Assembly: GCF_025024155.1 (NCBI RefSeq)
Contig: NW_026251750.1
Span: 62,001 to 126,000 of the forward strand
Source of the DNA: Gamsiella multidivaricata
Taxonomy: Eukaryota; Mortierellomycota; Mortierellomycetes; Mortierellales; Mortierellaceae
Direction of reading: 5' to 3'
Length of the DNA: 64,000 nt
The notes under the pieces are model-generated. The model was not told where the DNA came from, searched no databases, and saw only the letters and a program-made list of their open reading frames with translations. Numbering within the stretch: position 1 is the first letter of the stretch; every line of letters starts with the position of its first letter. Below are positions 1-12,109 of the stretch, piece after piece. The position numbers and the translations under genes are program-made.

Positions 1-540
1 TTCAAACTTCAGCTCGCCATCGGATACATAATCGAGTACATGCCCCCAAGCCGACACCACTGCGTGCTCCGTGTCCCCAAACGTTGCAGCAATGATTTCG
101 TCCGCTCTATCCAAACGCGAAGTTTATATTAGTTGTAGCACGGCAACATGCCCAAGAGTGAAGCAGTGAGAGCAAAATATGGGACTTACATATAGCGAGC
201 CACAGCCTTCAGGGATGAGCTCACTTCTTCCCCTCGCCTTGTTATGCTACACATTTCGAATGAAGGATGCTGATTCCGTCTCGGAGCTTTAGTATCCCAT
301 GTTTGGCAAGCATCCCCTCTAGCAAATGGAGCGCATTTTTTATGCTTTCGTCAGGTCGCGCTTTAGGTGCTGATTGCTTGATGCTGTCGATCAAACGTGC
401 TCCAGATAAGTCCCAGGGGTCAGTTGCTCTGAGGTTAATAACCCTTGACAAAGCAACCAAAAGATCCTTCTCATGCTGTAGAAGATTCTTCGCATCTTCC
501 AGATATGCCCGTAGATGTGTATACCGTCTTGCGTGTCACA
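1..540 (-). pseudogene. Unrecognised coding region, cut by the window edge, probably broken
   Basis: I do not recognise this gene. On the minus strand a reading frame open from about 537 to 242 gives a helical, charged stretch (RAYLEDAKNLLQHEKDLL, later ARLIDSIKQSAPKARPDES). It ends at a stop after HSKCVA. A second open stretch in another frame (about 350-190, RRGEEVSSSLKAVARY) joins through a good GTAAGT donor after base 190 and an AG acceptor before base 106. The next exon reads ADEIIAATFGDTEHAVVSAW and continues off the left edge. Frames change between 240 and 350 with no plausible intron there. Either an intron was missed or the copy carries a frameshift. Composition and phase make real coding origin likely; function is unknown. 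Confidence 0.3.
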
Positions 541-1909
541 GAGTGGATATCTCCAGAGGGGAGCGACGCATCTGATAGGTCATTTCTCAGTAGTTCATGC
601 ATTCGCTTCATCGAGGGATCTTATGGCTCATGGAAGAATGAGGAGGCATCCAGAAGCTCAGTTCGGCTCCGATTCTGACTATGCTCCTTCTCCTGTTGGG
701 ATGGTAGGTATTGCTGGCAGATAAAATCTTTCACAAGAACGTTTTCTGCGTCGACTGCTGCTGCACTCTCAAATGTGTTGTCCCGAACCCATAGTCTTCA
801 AAGCAGAAAAGAGAAAAATGATTAATGAAAACAGGTTACGATTACATCAAAGCCCAATAGTCTTTTGATCATGTTTATAATAACACCCCACCTTTGCATG
901 TTCCGTACCTCGAGCAGTTGCCTGCTGCTGCAGTGAAAGAGATTGAACCTGAAAGTCCAGCAGCTGCTTTGGTGCATAATAGTCCTAAGACAGTAAAACT
1001 AAACTAATGAGCATACCCGTCAATCTGCATTATAGCCTAGCAAAACACCTTCGGCATCTACGCAATTCTTCTTTTCTTCCCTTCCTTTAGTGAGATCGAA
1101 AGGCGCGTGGCATTTGTCAGATTTCGCACAAGGAAAAAAAAAAAAAGATGAAATCGTTCCCTTTCTCCCGTACCCCCCGACCCCTGATACTTCTTGACGA
1201 TCCATCCTGGTCTCAACAAACATCCTCACGATTTATTTATTTTTTACGCAAGAAAAAAAGAATTCCAGGGTGCGTTTGACGTTTGGGCTACCGCTTCGGC
1301 GCTGCGCTATAAAGTCAAATAAAAAAAAAAAGATCCAGATAATCAGTCGAGCGACCGTGTTCGTGTACTTGGTTGTCGTGAGGCAGCGCTTTCGGGTTGT
1401 CGGCGCCCGCGTCCTATGGATGAAAATGCGGAAAATGCGTTTTTTTTTTTAAAAACAACATGATTTGGTTATTTTTTTTCTGCTTCCCTTTCTTCATTCA
1501 ATTTTTTTTTTATTCCGCCCACAGCATTCGATCCAAGCGCAAAGGGTTTCGTAAGAGAAACCTAAGAGGCGTGGAAGCAAAGACGTCGGTCGGGACGAGG
1601 TTGACAATGGCGTGATTACTTTCTTCGAGATGCGGAGCTAATTATAATTCGTCATTCGGTATCGATTGTAGAAAATATACAAAGCTTAGAACTTTGCATG
1701 GGGGGTCGAGGCTGGAGGGAAGAGAGTACAATGGAATCAAGAGTATGCGAGTAGACGATTTTACTTAATAGCAAGATATTAATTCTTTGTTTTTTTACTA
1801 GTGTAACTTGTTTTAGTCTAAAAACATAGAACGAAAAGGAACGAAAAGGGAGAAGGAGTAAAGATGCTAATGCCTACAGCAAAGATAATGGAATGGAGGG
1901 AAAATCCGT
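541..1909. other. Spacer without a supported gene
   Basis: Short open frames occur on both strands (for example a minus-strand frame starting at an ATG near 609) but none has the length or composition of a gene. From about 1130 the DNA is rich in A and T runs. The right part (about 1680-1909) is the likely 3' untranslated region of the minus-strand F-box gene that ends at 1910. Confidence 0.4.
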
Positions 1910-4900
1910 TCAAGAACATGCAACGGCGGCGGCGCTACGCCGGGGCGGGAGTCGAAACATCTTACTCCCCAAAAAGAAATGATCCAAACTCGGCATTGCC
2001 GCCAACTGGTGCTCAACCAAGAACTGTAGTGCCATCAATCGTTCCACCGCCTGGATCTGGTGGTTCCCACACGATGACAGGAATGACAATGCCATCGCCT
2101 GGCGGACCGATTCCGTATCATTGTTGTTATTGTTGTTATTGCCATTGTCGCACATTTGCTGGCCCTGGTGATGTAGGTTTTGTTGTCGATGATGTTGCTG
2201 GACGCCCGGGGCGCTAGCAAGATTGGGAGACGGCTGAATATCCTTGAGCGGCCTTCCATCTCCTTTTCCTCCTGCTCCTTGCCCTCCTTGCCCTGAATCA
2301 GTCGAAGAACCAGAGGACACCGAAGAAGACGACGATGGCATCGATATGAGCGATGGGGTAGGTGACATCACCGACGGCGAACTCATAAACGGTCTGGAGA
2401 GCACTGATGACCTTGTCGAGTCTCTCGTCCCCAATTCCGAAGCTGACCTAGAAGTGCCCGACCCAGAAGTGCCCGACCCAGAAGTGCCCGACCCAGAAGT
2501 GCCCGAAGATACCGAGGTCGGTTCAGAATTCGACGAACTTGAAGATCCAAACGTTCCAGACGAAGATGATCTTGACCCCATAAACAACGTCTTCATAAAC
2601 ATCTCCATCACTGCCTGCTCCTCCGTGTCCATCGCCCCCGCGCCCGTCAATTCTACAAGCTCCAGCCTCAACACTGTCAAGTTATGCCGACATGCCCATC
2701 TCGGAGCCGAAGCAATCACATCCTTCAACGGCAATGAGATCTTGCAATCCGAAACTTGTAAATTCGGACAAGCTTCCAGCACTTCGAGACAGAGCCGACG
2801 CAGCCGGTGCTGCCGTTCGTCCTGTGGAAGAAGGTGATCCTGATAGTGCTGCCGCTGTCGTTGTTGATGCTGTTGTCGATGCCAATGCTGATGTTGATGA
2901 TGTCGATATCCGTGAGAATGCAACGATTGGTCCTCATCCTGCACCAGAAACGTCTGAAGATGTGCGCCATGATACTGCAACAGTGCCGCAACAGCCTCTT
3001 GGCTCTGCATCACAAGTCTCGTCGATGCCACAAAATGCAGCAACTGAGGAACAGCGCCAAGCAAGATCGGAATCTGGGCCATACACCTAGGATTCCGATG
3101 GAGCGATGGCTCGTTCAACACTAAGCGACAGAGATAAGGGCATCGGGCCATAACTACGCTTGCAAGTCTCAAAAACACAGATGAAGCCGGCGCCGTTGTC
3201 GATGATGTGCTATCGCTGTTGTCATTATTGTTGCTATTGTCGTTAATGTCGCCGTCGTTGTCACCATCGTGAGCATCTCCGCTTGCATCCGACCATCCAG
3301 CTCTGCTGACACCCGACGCCGTGCCAAGCGTTGAGGGTGAACCTTCCAGGGCCAAGCTCTCCAGGTTCGGAAGAAACTCTAGCAGCTCAGGAAGGACAAC
3401 GGCGCCTCGAAAGATTACAGATTGGATCGACGGGAACTGGTGAGTCGATGATGGGACCGCTGGCATCTCCTCGTCGTCGTCGTCGTCGTCGTCGCGAATA
3501 CTCTGCTGTTTAAAGTGATGGCTCACGCTGCTGACACCGCCGTCGCTACCGCATTTAGCGATGTTACTTCCATGGGTGCTACCGCTGCCACTCGAGATAT
3601 CGTTGGAATAAGCACGTGAATGACCATGACCAAGGTGGCGGTCAGTGCTGCCCTGAACCCGTCCCAGAGACAACAATAATGATGCATCATATCCGGCGGT
3701 CGCCGCACGAGACGAGTCCAAGAGAAGATTACCATGACGACCGATCCGAGAGCAGGAATGACGACGATACACGGGCTGCTCAAGCCCGGCTTCATCTTGA
3801 TATCCTGCCCCTCCAGCGCCCGACAAAGTGTGAAAATAATTGTCATAATGCATCGCCGTCGAAGCACGAGTGATGGTGGTGGCGGGGTCCTCTTGCGCGA
3901 GCCGATAATCGACATCACCAGTTACACCTCTGCCGCCTGGGCTCGCCGTATTATCCAATACCATGTCCTGGCCATGTATATTTACGTCAAAATCGACATC
4001 GATAATATCATCCTTGTACACAGCCTGCCGACTAATTCGAGAGCTGCTGCTGTTACTGTTCCGTACACTGGTGCTGCTCCTGTGATCGTTGGCGTCGGTC
4101 ATTGTCGAGTGCAGCATTCTTGGTAATAATGAGATAATTTCAAGCTCCAACTCTTGCAGCGCAGGCATCGATAGCATCATCTCGATCCACTCCTCCATCA
4201 CAAACTCGTACTGCAACAGCGACAAATGGGTCAACTGCACCGGCTGCACTGCCTGTCCGCGTATACCCTCCATAAGCGCATTTCTAATTGCGGACATCCC
4301 ATTGTTCGACTTCACTTGCCGATAACTCTCCCCTTCCCTCAGACTATGCTTCGAGTCATGACTTTTCAACGACTTTAGCGTTGCGGAAAAAATAATGATA
4401 ATAAGGATAAAGCAATAAAGAGCGTGAGAAATAAGCTGAGCGCAATTAGTTATGAAAATTAAGCAGGAGTCGAGCGATAAAGTTGCAGCAACTTACAGGA
4501 CGGGGACGTTTGCCGGCAGGGGAGTGGCGAGCTGGATAAGGATCGTGTGGACGAGTCATATGCTGGTAATGCTCAAGGTCGTGGGGATTTCGATGTCGGT
4601 GGCGGTCAAATCCAGGATATGGAAGGGTTGGGTCGGCAGCGACGTGCCGAGGTCGAAGTGCGCGATAACTCAAAGACCGCCGCAATTGCGGACGTGGTGC
4701 CGAAGTTCGATGTTGATGATGACCGCCGCGCTCTCGGGAATGATGCGGTGTTTCCGAGCCTGTATCAAACCCGCTTTCTCCACCGCTTAATTGTTGTTCG
4801 TGATGGTCGTTGTGGTGATGCTGTGCTGGATTGTGTGATGAATCAAACATACTGCTGTCGCGAGCATGTGGATGGTATCTAACTCTTCTTCGAGTTATTG

Positions 4901-6000
4901 CGCGACTAATCTCGAGACGTCTGAGTCGGTTCCTGATATTCCTGGCGACAATGTTTTCTATGTGCTCCAGATTCTGCATACTCGGTAGGAGCACACAAGA
5001 CAGATCTGTCAGTTGTGAGATGGCTGGGTGGTCAAAGACGTGGGTAGAGCGGGTGCTGCAGAGACAGAGACGGCGGATGAGATGCCCGTTCGTGCTAATG
5101 CCTGCAGAGATATGATGTGGCAATGAGGGTGTGAAATCAGGCGGAGAAGGGTAAGGGGTTGGAGGTGTGAAGTGGGCGTGTTGAGAGGATGAAGGAACAG
5201 ACGACGAAGAAGTTGAATAAGATGAAGTCGAGGGGGATGAAGAAAAGGGATAGTCCGGAAGATCTGTGTTTTGCTGGTAAAAAACGGAGGGTGTACGGGT
5301 ACGAGACGTATCTGCTTGCGAATATGAGTGTGTGCCGTCAGTATCAATGTTCGGACACATTGAAGAGGACGAGGGGGTAACAGCACCAGCACCAGCACTA
5401 CCAGGATAGCACGAGACACTGCTGGTGTCCGTCCTAAGCGATTTCGGTAATGAGAGTGTGTAGCCGAGCGAAGAGGCCGGACAATATGAGGCAAATCCCG
5501 AGAGAACAAAAGAGTCGGGCCAGTCGAACTGGTTCATTCGAATTGAGTGCCACAGCAGTGGTAAGAGTTGCTCGGACCAGGATTTACAGACCTGAGCACA
5601 GGCAATGAGCGTTCGTCCGGGGTTGGGTCGCACGCGCGGTCTCTTTCCAAAGGGGGCTATGCGTCTGAGCGTAGGAAATGAATTAGCTAACAGAAGAAAG
5701 TTGGTTTGGCTGATCGAAGGTGCCATTGAATGTGGAAAGAGCAATGGTGGTAATGATTCGCGCATACAGTTTGCCCTTGGGAGCGTCTTGGTCGTCTGTC
5801 TGTAGCTGATCCAGTCGTCCGGGGGCATAGTTATTAGCCTCACTCAGGATATAAAACATAATACAGTGGAATAACTCTGGGATGAACAGTGGCGATGGTC
5901 GGCTGTTGCTGTTCATGTTGCTGTTCATGTTGCTGTCCATGTTGCTGTCCATGTTGCTGTCCATACTGCCGTTAAAGGAGGAGGAAGATCGTGTCGGCAT
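1910..6000 (-). CDS. F-box protein with long low-complexity C-terminal half
   Basis: Likely substrate receptor of an SCF ubiquitin ligase. Proposed exons are 6000-5768, 5664-4497 and 4372-1910, joining in phase to about 1,287 aa. The first intron has GTATGC..CTAATTC..CTCAG and the second GTAAGT. The start is the ATG at 6000, followed by a repeated N-terminal peptide (MDSN units). An F-box-like segment is split by the first intron: LFIPELFHCIMFYIL, then ACAQVCKSWSEQLLPLLWHS. Leucine-rich pieces follow (ISQLTDLSCVLLPSMQNLEH, LTHLSLLQYEF, MPALQELELEI). They alternate with Ser/His/Asn/Asp-rich disorder and a GTSGS repeat. An alternative acceptor near 4435 would add about 20 hydrophobic residues; I prefer 4372. 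The specific target is unknown. Confidence 0.72.
2451..2506 (-). repeat. 15-bp in-frame tandem repeat in the F-box gene
   Basis: The plus strand shows nearly four copies of GAAGTGCCCGACCCA. On the coding (minus) strand this encodes a five-residue Gly-Thr-Ser-Gly-Ser repeat in a disordered part of the F-box protein. The unit length is a multiple of three, so copy-number change would keep the frame. Confidence 0.85.
5903..5964 (-). repeat. 12-bp in-frame tandem repeat at the F-box N-terminus
   Basis: About five units of the type CTGTTCATGTTG or CTGTCCATGTTG encode, on the minus strand, repeated Met-(Asp/Asn)-Ser-Asn near residue 13 of the F-box protein. The units lie just before the F-box, in the first exon. 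Confidence 0.8.
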
Positions 6001-8284
6001 ATTGAAAAGTCAGCCAAGCAGGGAGACAATCAGACAGACAGCGGTAGCGGTAGGAGTAACTGCCAAATGGTTTGCTGTGCGCTCGAGGTAGACTGTATGC
6101 CTGTTTGTCCGTGCTTACGTTATGTAATCTCGGCTCAAGAATCGAGTGTCGATGCAATCAGAGAGTGCTGTGTCGAAGCAGGCAAAGGAAGGAGAGGAGG
6201 GGGTGATGGAGATCGGGCAAAGGGGAAAGGATGGAGATCGGGCGGTAAGTACGGACTAAAAGTGTTAGCGCGCACTAGTCTCGCGTGCAACAAAAGAGAA
6301 TCGAAAAAAGGCGTTTTGGGGCGGTAATGACAACAACTTTCGAAGATGGACTTGTCGCGCAGGGACCATCCCAAAGCACTAGTTCAAAACTTTTTTTTTT
6401 TCGCGTAGTGTCCGTTTCAGAAATAAAAAAACGAGATGAAGGAAAGTTGACGTAGGAACGGCAGAATCTACAGAGGAATAAGGAGTCGGATAAATCGGAT
6501 GCTAAGAGTGCTAAAAACACAGTGTCCGCATGCATGTACCCAAAAGAAAAATTTAAGTTCGATCCAGGGGTGCTGTGCTACGCTGCAGACGCCAGAGCGG
6601 TTGAGAAGTAAGCAGTAGAGGACGATTGAACGACAGGATACAGCGAGTACAAAAGATAAGGAAGGAAGAAGAAGAAAAAATCGGAGGGGCGAGGGTGCGA
6701 TGGTGCACTGCTTTAAATATATTTTTTTATTTTATTTTATTTTTTATTCCCCCTTTGATCTCCAGGCTAGAAGGTACAGAGAGTCCCTCTCTTTTATCGT
6801 CAAGGGAAGATCCTATTGACTTTAATTAACCCGTGCTAAACGACTTCTTCCGTCCACTCAGAGCTATCTGCCACAGCATTAGGACCCTTCCTCTTTACGG
6901 CGATCTTTTTTTTCCTTATTCATCGTTTATCTCGTTGACATCATGCAGGGAATAAAACCTGGCGACCCACTACCCGGAGAAGAAGAGTTAATGACACTTG
7001 CCTTAGTTAGCTTTGGGCTTCGTCAGGTCTGTATAGGTGTGGAACCGGGAGATTCGAAATGAACTATGGCCGAGTCTGGCATGGTCAGCGAGGTTGAGGT
7101 TGAGGTTGGGGCTGAGGCTGGGCTAGTTGGCACTTGGTTTAGGCTTTTTCCAGTCTAGACTGGAGACTAAAGGGGAGAGAGACCTTAACAAAAGCAATAA
7201 CCGATCCTCGAGCGGTAAGTGGTGCCCTGTGGATTTGTCCTCATGTTCCCATGTTCCAGTTTGTGTGGGATGCAGCACGCAGTTGCTTTAAGAGGTTGGA
7301 TGTGTCGTACCATGCTCTGTTCTGTGGCCGGTGGCCAATCGCACCACTCAGATGGCGAGGAGCTGCTGAACGCCAACATGTAAAAGATCTCCGGGAAGAT
7401 CCCCCGATCTGCCTTGTCCTGTTGGCCAAGAGGGCGGACACGCTCAGTTATGTCTCTACAAATCGGTGGCCCTCGAACGGACGCTCAGATCCAAATTCAG
7501 ATCGGGCAAAGGAGGTGGACCAATCAGAGCACGCGGTTGTTCACTAACCAGTTTTTTCTTCCGTGGGCGTGGGCCATTTGGAATGGATTAAATAGGGGCA
7601 GAGGAATTTGACAGAGCCCAGAGGCGGACACATGGCTCCACTGCGACCTGTGGCCCTCTGGCTGGCAGTGCCTCATCCTCTTAGGCATGTCTTTTTGTAC
7701 TAGCAAGGGGCTAGACCAGAGGATGGCCGTGGTCGGATATGAGGACACATCAACAGGAACACAGATCCCTGGAACTCTGTGCTCTGGTTGGTCCCTACAG
7801 AGGCAAAGGAGCCTTGCGCACGTCTTTCCCTTCTCTCTTGTGCGTCCTTCGCAGCTGGCTGTCTCTGGCGACAAGCGGACGAAGGGACGAATCAGCATCG
7901 TCGGATCCAAGCATACAGGTCCAACGGCGAACACCCCCACCCACAGTCCTCCACGGGATGGGCATCCTTGAGCTGCTGAGATCAGCCTAGACCTCGATCG
8001 AGTATCTTATCTGTTCCCGTACGCAGTCTGATCCAAAAAGATTTTTTTTCGAAACCAAGACTATGAGTTGGCGGCGGCTGTGACGACATTCCCCCCTTCA
8101 GCACCTCAGATCGAGTCCAGTTACATCTCCCCATCGACCATTACTCATTCCATCCGCATCAAGCAAAAAAACCCTGCATCCACTCCCCCGGCTAGTCTTA
8201 CATAATCACGTTCCCCTATTGCCGTAATTGCCTTTTACAGACATCCTTTCCCCTCTGTCCAAAACAGGCAATTGCCCTCTTTGC
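6001..8284. other. Long spacer between F-box gene and HAD hydrolase gene
   Basis: No gene is supported in this 2.3-kb stretch between divergent genes. The left part is the probable promoter and leader of the minus-strand F-box gene. The middle has A/T-rich tracts (about 6720-6750). From about 7180 to 7990 composition is even and short frames overlap on both strands, with no recognisable domain. The last 150 bp (8090-8284) are C- and T-rich, as expected for the leader of the plus-strand hydrolase gene. It contains a TTTTACAG that could be an acceptor of a leader intron. Confidence 0.4.
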
Positions 8285-9457
8285 ATGTCCTCCTTCCACA
8301 AGTCCACTCGACTACCTCGTCTGGTCGTCACAGACCTCGACGGCACACTCCTCACCCCGCAGCACACTATCTCCTCTCGATCCACCAGTGCTCTATCGCT
8401 CGCTCAACGCTTCCACCTCGCCACCCACAGTAATGCCAATGACATCCATGACAGCATCCCTCCGATCCAGATAATGATCGCCTCTGGCCGCTCCCCTCGA
8501 TCGATCCAAAAAGTAATCGACCTCTTCAATGGCCTCATGGTCCCGGATGCCGTCCTCTGCTGCAACGGTGCCCTGACCTACAACCCCCGCACCAAAACCA
8601 TCGCCCACCCTCAGTTCATTCCCCTGCCCCAGGCGCTTGCTGTCACCCAAACCCTTCGTGCCCACATTTCCAACCATGGGACACTTCGTAGTCATATTCC
8701 CGCCAGCACGACCCCGCAGAACCAAGAGGATGAGGATCTCAAGCTCTTGCGACTCAACAGCGATATCAATGGCCGTATTGTCAGCAGTAACGACCAAGGG
8801 GCAATAGGACAGGACAAAGATGGGATCGTAGCCGGAAGAGCAGGTTTTGCCTGCGAGGTCATCTACTTCTCCTTTGACTCCCTGACCGGCGCCCCTGTCT
8901 ACGACAATGACACCAAATTCATCTGCGACCGCACCTGGGAGCTCCAACGAAAGCATACCATCTACTACGACTACACCGTCGTCCCAGACTCCATGGAATC
9001 CTTCCTTCAATCCCTCTCCTCTCCCTCGCCTACTTCCTCTTCCTCGACCGCACCGCGTGGAGGGATCATCAAACTCATGGCCCTAGATCGGAACCGCTCC
9101 GCCCCCAAAGTCTTTGAATCCCTACCAGCCTCCTTACGCCCCTCATCTCCATCTTCCACAACAACCGCCTCTGACGAGGTCTCGATCACCTATTCCGGAA
9201 ACTACTTTCTCGAAATCGCAGCCGCTGGTGTGAGTAAGGGTCTTGGCCTTTCTAAATACTGTGAAGCCAACGCCATCCCCGCCCAGGGCGTCGTCGCCTT
9301 CGGAGACCTCCTGAATGATGCCGAGATGTTGCAGTTCGCAGGGTTGGGGCTTTGTATGGGAAATGGACACCCAGAGATGAAAGCCCTAGCGGATCGGGTT
9401 ATTGGGACGAATACCGAGGATGGCCTTGCCCAGGAAATCGAGTCCTGGTTCGTTTGA
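8285..9457 (+). CDS. HAD-superfamily hydrolase, Cof (IIB) type phosphatase
   Basis: Probable phosphatase acting on small phosphorylated metabolites (sugar phosphates or similar); the substrate cannot be read from sequence. The single exon gives 390 aa from the ATG at 8285. The open frame reaches 8228 but has no earlier ATG. HAD motifs are complete. Motif I is VVTDLDGTLL with nucleophile Asp and general-acid Asp at about residues 16 and 18. Motif II is MIASGRS. The motif III lysine is in GVSKGLGLSKY, and motif IV is VVAFGDLLNDAEML. The Asn of CCNGAL after motif II is typical of the Cof group, as is the large cap domain between motifs II and III (about residues 100-300). The cap holds a Ser/Pro-rich loop. 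It converges on the next gene. Confidence 0.85.
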   Translation: MSSFHKSTRLPRLVVTDLDGTLLTPQHTISSRSTSALSLAQRFHLATHSNANDIHDSIPPIQIMIASGRSPRSIQKVIDLFNGLMVPDAVLCCNGALTYNPRTKTIAHPQFIPLPQALAVTQTLRAHISNHGTLRSHIPASTTPQNQEDEDLKLLRLNSDINGRIVSSNDQGAIGQDKDGIVAGRAGFACEVIYFSFDSLTGAPVYDNDTKFICDRTWELQRKHTIYYDYTVVPDSMESFLQSLSSPSPTSSSSTAPRGGIIKLMALDRNRSAPKVFESLPASLRPSSPSSTTTASDEVSITYSGNYFLEIAAAGVSKGLGLSKYCEANAIPAQGVVAFGDLLNDAEMLQFAGLGLCMGNGHPEMKALADRVIGTNTEDGLAQEIESWFV

Positions 9458-9964
9458 GTCGTTTTGTTTTGCGGTATATTTATTTACTTATTCATTCATC
9501 CATCGAGAACATAGACAGATAGAATAGATTGATAGACATAGACATTTACCAACAAACATTCAGATTAAAGCGAGCACGGGCCTTTTTTTTTTTTTTTTTT
9601 TTTTTTACTGGAGTCTTGGTGTTGTTACAAGTAAAATAGTAAGATGACATTACTAGGAAAATTCGGAAAAAAAAGTATTTTCAGGATGTAGGTAGTGCGG
9701 ACGAAATTCCACAACGAATGAAGAGAGAGGAGAGGCAATGCAAATAGAAAGAATAAAGTAAGGCAGCGACTTTGTACAATGAATATGGGGGGAAGGTGAG
9801 TTGAATATATGATCTACACTGGTAATAAAAAAAAAATGCGAAATATAAGCCGAGTATGAGGAACCCCAAGACCGAACAATAGAGGAGCCGCAGCGTGGCT
9901 ACTGCGCTCCAACTCTCTCATCGAAATCGACATTAAGGTAAAGAAAAGACCATCGGCACATGTA
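9458..9964. other. Convergent 3' spacer with a 24-T run
   Basis: This 507-bp gap separates the stop codons of the HAD gene (+) and the HAPSTR1-like gene (-) and should hold both 3' untranslated regions. It contains an uninterrupted run of 24 T at 9583-9606. No gene is seen. Confidence 0.6.
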
Positions 9965-10448
9965 TTATTCGCCTTCACGGCGTCTTCCACGCTTGAACGG
10001 CGGCTGATCGTGAAACGCCGCAAACGAGTCCATATTCATATTCATCGGGCTCGACAACCTCGTCGCATTCGCCGCCGCCATTCGATTGGCTGTCATATTG
10101 AAATCCTGAAGTCCATATCGACGCTTCAACGAATCAGCCGCCATCTGTTGTCCAATCCCTCCTTCCGGTCCCGGAAATGCCGACTGCAAGGTCTGATCCA
10201 GTCCCGGATGGAAGACAGGGGCCGTGAATGTAAAGGCATCGCTTGGAAAAATCGTCGTCGGCGTCGGTGATGGCAATCCGGATCCATCTGTAGCTGTCTG
10301 AAGCAACCCGTGCGCGACCTGCTGCTGCTCTGGATGGGTCTGCTGTTGCTGCTGTTGCTGCGGATGCTCCTGCTGCTGGATATGTTGTTGCTGATGCTGG
10401 TGCTGTTGAAGGTACTGCTGCTGATGCTGCATGAGTTGTTGTTGTTGC

Positions 10449-10497
<49 letters not shown>

Positions 10498-11197
10498 GCT
10501 GCTGTTGCTGCTGTTGCAACTGCTGTTGCAACTGCTGTTGTTCATGAATATGGTGTGCCTGCGCCTGTGCCTGCGCATGAGCGTGCAATTGCTGTTGCTG
10601 GATTTGCTGCTGCTGTTGCTGCTGCTGTTGCTGCTGAACATCACTTCCTGCAGAAGCACAATTCATTGATCGAGCGTTCGTGATAAATCGAATAATATCG
10701 TCCACAGAAAGACTAGTGTTCTGCCGGATCTCATCGTCCGTCTGTCCTTGTTCTTTCTTTTCCTGTACAGCTGGATGAGTTGCAATAAAGGCCAACAGAT
10801 CCTGCAGCGCGGCTTCGTAGCCCTTGGCATGCTCCGCTCGCTGATGCTTAAGCGAATCCTTGTACAATTGAGTGACCGAAAGCGCCGCAGCCTTGAAAGA
10901 AGCCAACAAGACCTGCTCTGTTGACGATTCTTCCGCGACGGATTCTTGAGGGTGCACGGTCCCGTGACCGGCTCCTGTCGAGACAGGAGGATGGGACAAG
11001 GGGATCGAGGCCCCGTGGGTGCCAGTCATGGTGGCTGCGAGATGAGCTCGGGCTTGGTTGCTCACGGAGGATGGCTGTTGGTGCTGCTGAATGTGATGGG
11101 GGTGATGGTGGTTGCTTCCGTTGGGGGGTGTGTTATTGACCGAAAGCGAGTCATTCCTGAAGGGTGCAGCTGCAGTAGTGTTGGTTCTGTTGCTCAT
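9965..11197 (-). CDS. HAPSTR1/C16orf72-like (DUF4588) protein with polyglutamine
   Basis: Probable fungal relative of human HAPSTR1 (C16orf72, TAPR1), a nuclear stress-response regulator that works with the ubiquitin ligase HUWE1. The single exon gives 410 aa from the ATG at 11197. A conserved block at about residues 95-180 reads SFKAAALSVTQLYKDSLKHQ, then GYEAALQDLLAFI and LSVDDIIRFI. It has the order and spacing I recall for the human protein (AVTNLYKESVDTHQR, IGYQRR, REDLISFL). The C-terminus has a basic PFKRGRRREGE ending, a plausible nuclear signal, resembling the KRNR end of the human protein. Between lie long glutamine tracts (about residues 190-310). Family assignment is from memory of motifs. 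The role in a fungus is inference. Confidence 0.7.
10435..10519 (-). repeat. Polyglutamine-coding CAA/CAG repeat
   Basis: On the coding strand this is an almost pure run of CAA with some CAG, giving about 28 glutamines in the HAPSTR1-like protein. A second shorter glutamine run is encoded at about 10585-10636. On the plus strand the same DNA reads as polyleucine in an open frame, which is a shadow. Confidence 0.9.
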
Positions 11198-11703
11198 GTA
11201 AATATCGAATATATGAGGATGGAGAGGGGGAAGGGGATCGAGACGAGGAGGTCAGCCTTGACCAAATTTTGATTGCGTTGAGGGATGTTGTTTATTGAAT
11301 GCGAGTGCTCTTGGTGGCAACTGGTTGTTCCAGATGGACTAAGTTGTTGGGATATGGAGAGGAGAAGGGTGTTGGGGTGGATTGGATGGATTGGATGGCT
11401 TGAAGCGATGAAGGGATGAGGAGATGATCAAGCCAATGAAATTGGGATGAGAGAAAGAAGGATTGACAGAAGAATGTCCAGCGCAGAAATAAAAGGCGGG
11501 CGACAAAGCAAAGGAAAAAGAAAAAAAAGAAAAAATCTTTTTCGCTGGAGCGTGTTTCTTCATCCTTTTCATCACATAGGATGTTTAAGGGTTAGGAGCC
11601 GAGGTTCAAGCGGCGCATTTGGGGGAGCCTACCTGGGTTTGTGTGTTCAACTGGAGCCTGTGCAACGGGCAGGAAGAGATAGCCTTAAGGCCCATCGACA
11701 TCT

Positions 11704-11734
<31 letters not shown>

Positions 11735-12109
11735 TATGGGTCTCAACTGCAAGCAGGCATGCTTCCCCATGTGTACATGAATACATGTTTATGTCCATCT
11801 AGCATACATTCTTGACAGAGCCATCGCAGAAAGAGACGCGTCGGTGCATGACCTGGAAAATGAAAACTATAGTAACCGGACTGTGAGGGCTGTTTGACAA
11901 AATTGGTGGCAAAAAGTAATAATAGTGCTTGCAATTGAGCATTCATGGCATGCATTGTATTTTTGGCAGAAGCCCTTCCCCCTTCTCTGTTGTTCACCCG
12001 CACCCTCTCAGCTCATTCATCACTCGCTCATTCGCCCTCTCTCCCTCTCTCCCTTTCTCTCCCTCTCTCCTTTTACATCGACTCCAACTCACTTCTCCAC
12101 ATTCATACC
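11198..12109. other. Divergent promoter region between HAPSTR1-like and Swi5 genes
   Basis: No gene is supported. The stretch separates two divergently transcribed genes. It includes an AC/CA dinucleotide tract at about 11702-11732 and a C/T-rich leader at 12020-12075 just upstream of the Swi5 start codon. An A-rich run lies at 11510-11535. Confidence 0.5.

Noticed and set aside
2244..2837. Acidic plus-strand 197-aa frame inside the F-box gene
   Set aside because: Antisense of the Ser/Gly-rich repeat region. The F-box frame on the minus strand has the conserved motifs.
7241..7990. Several overlapping open frames as a possible gene
   Set aside because: Overlapping frames on both strands, no motif, no consistent splice pattern; left as spacer.
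10310..10669. Plus-strand 119-aa frame rich in leucine
   Set aside because: It is the antisense of the CAA/CAG polyglutamine tract of the HAPSTR1-like gene; the polyleucine is a shadow.
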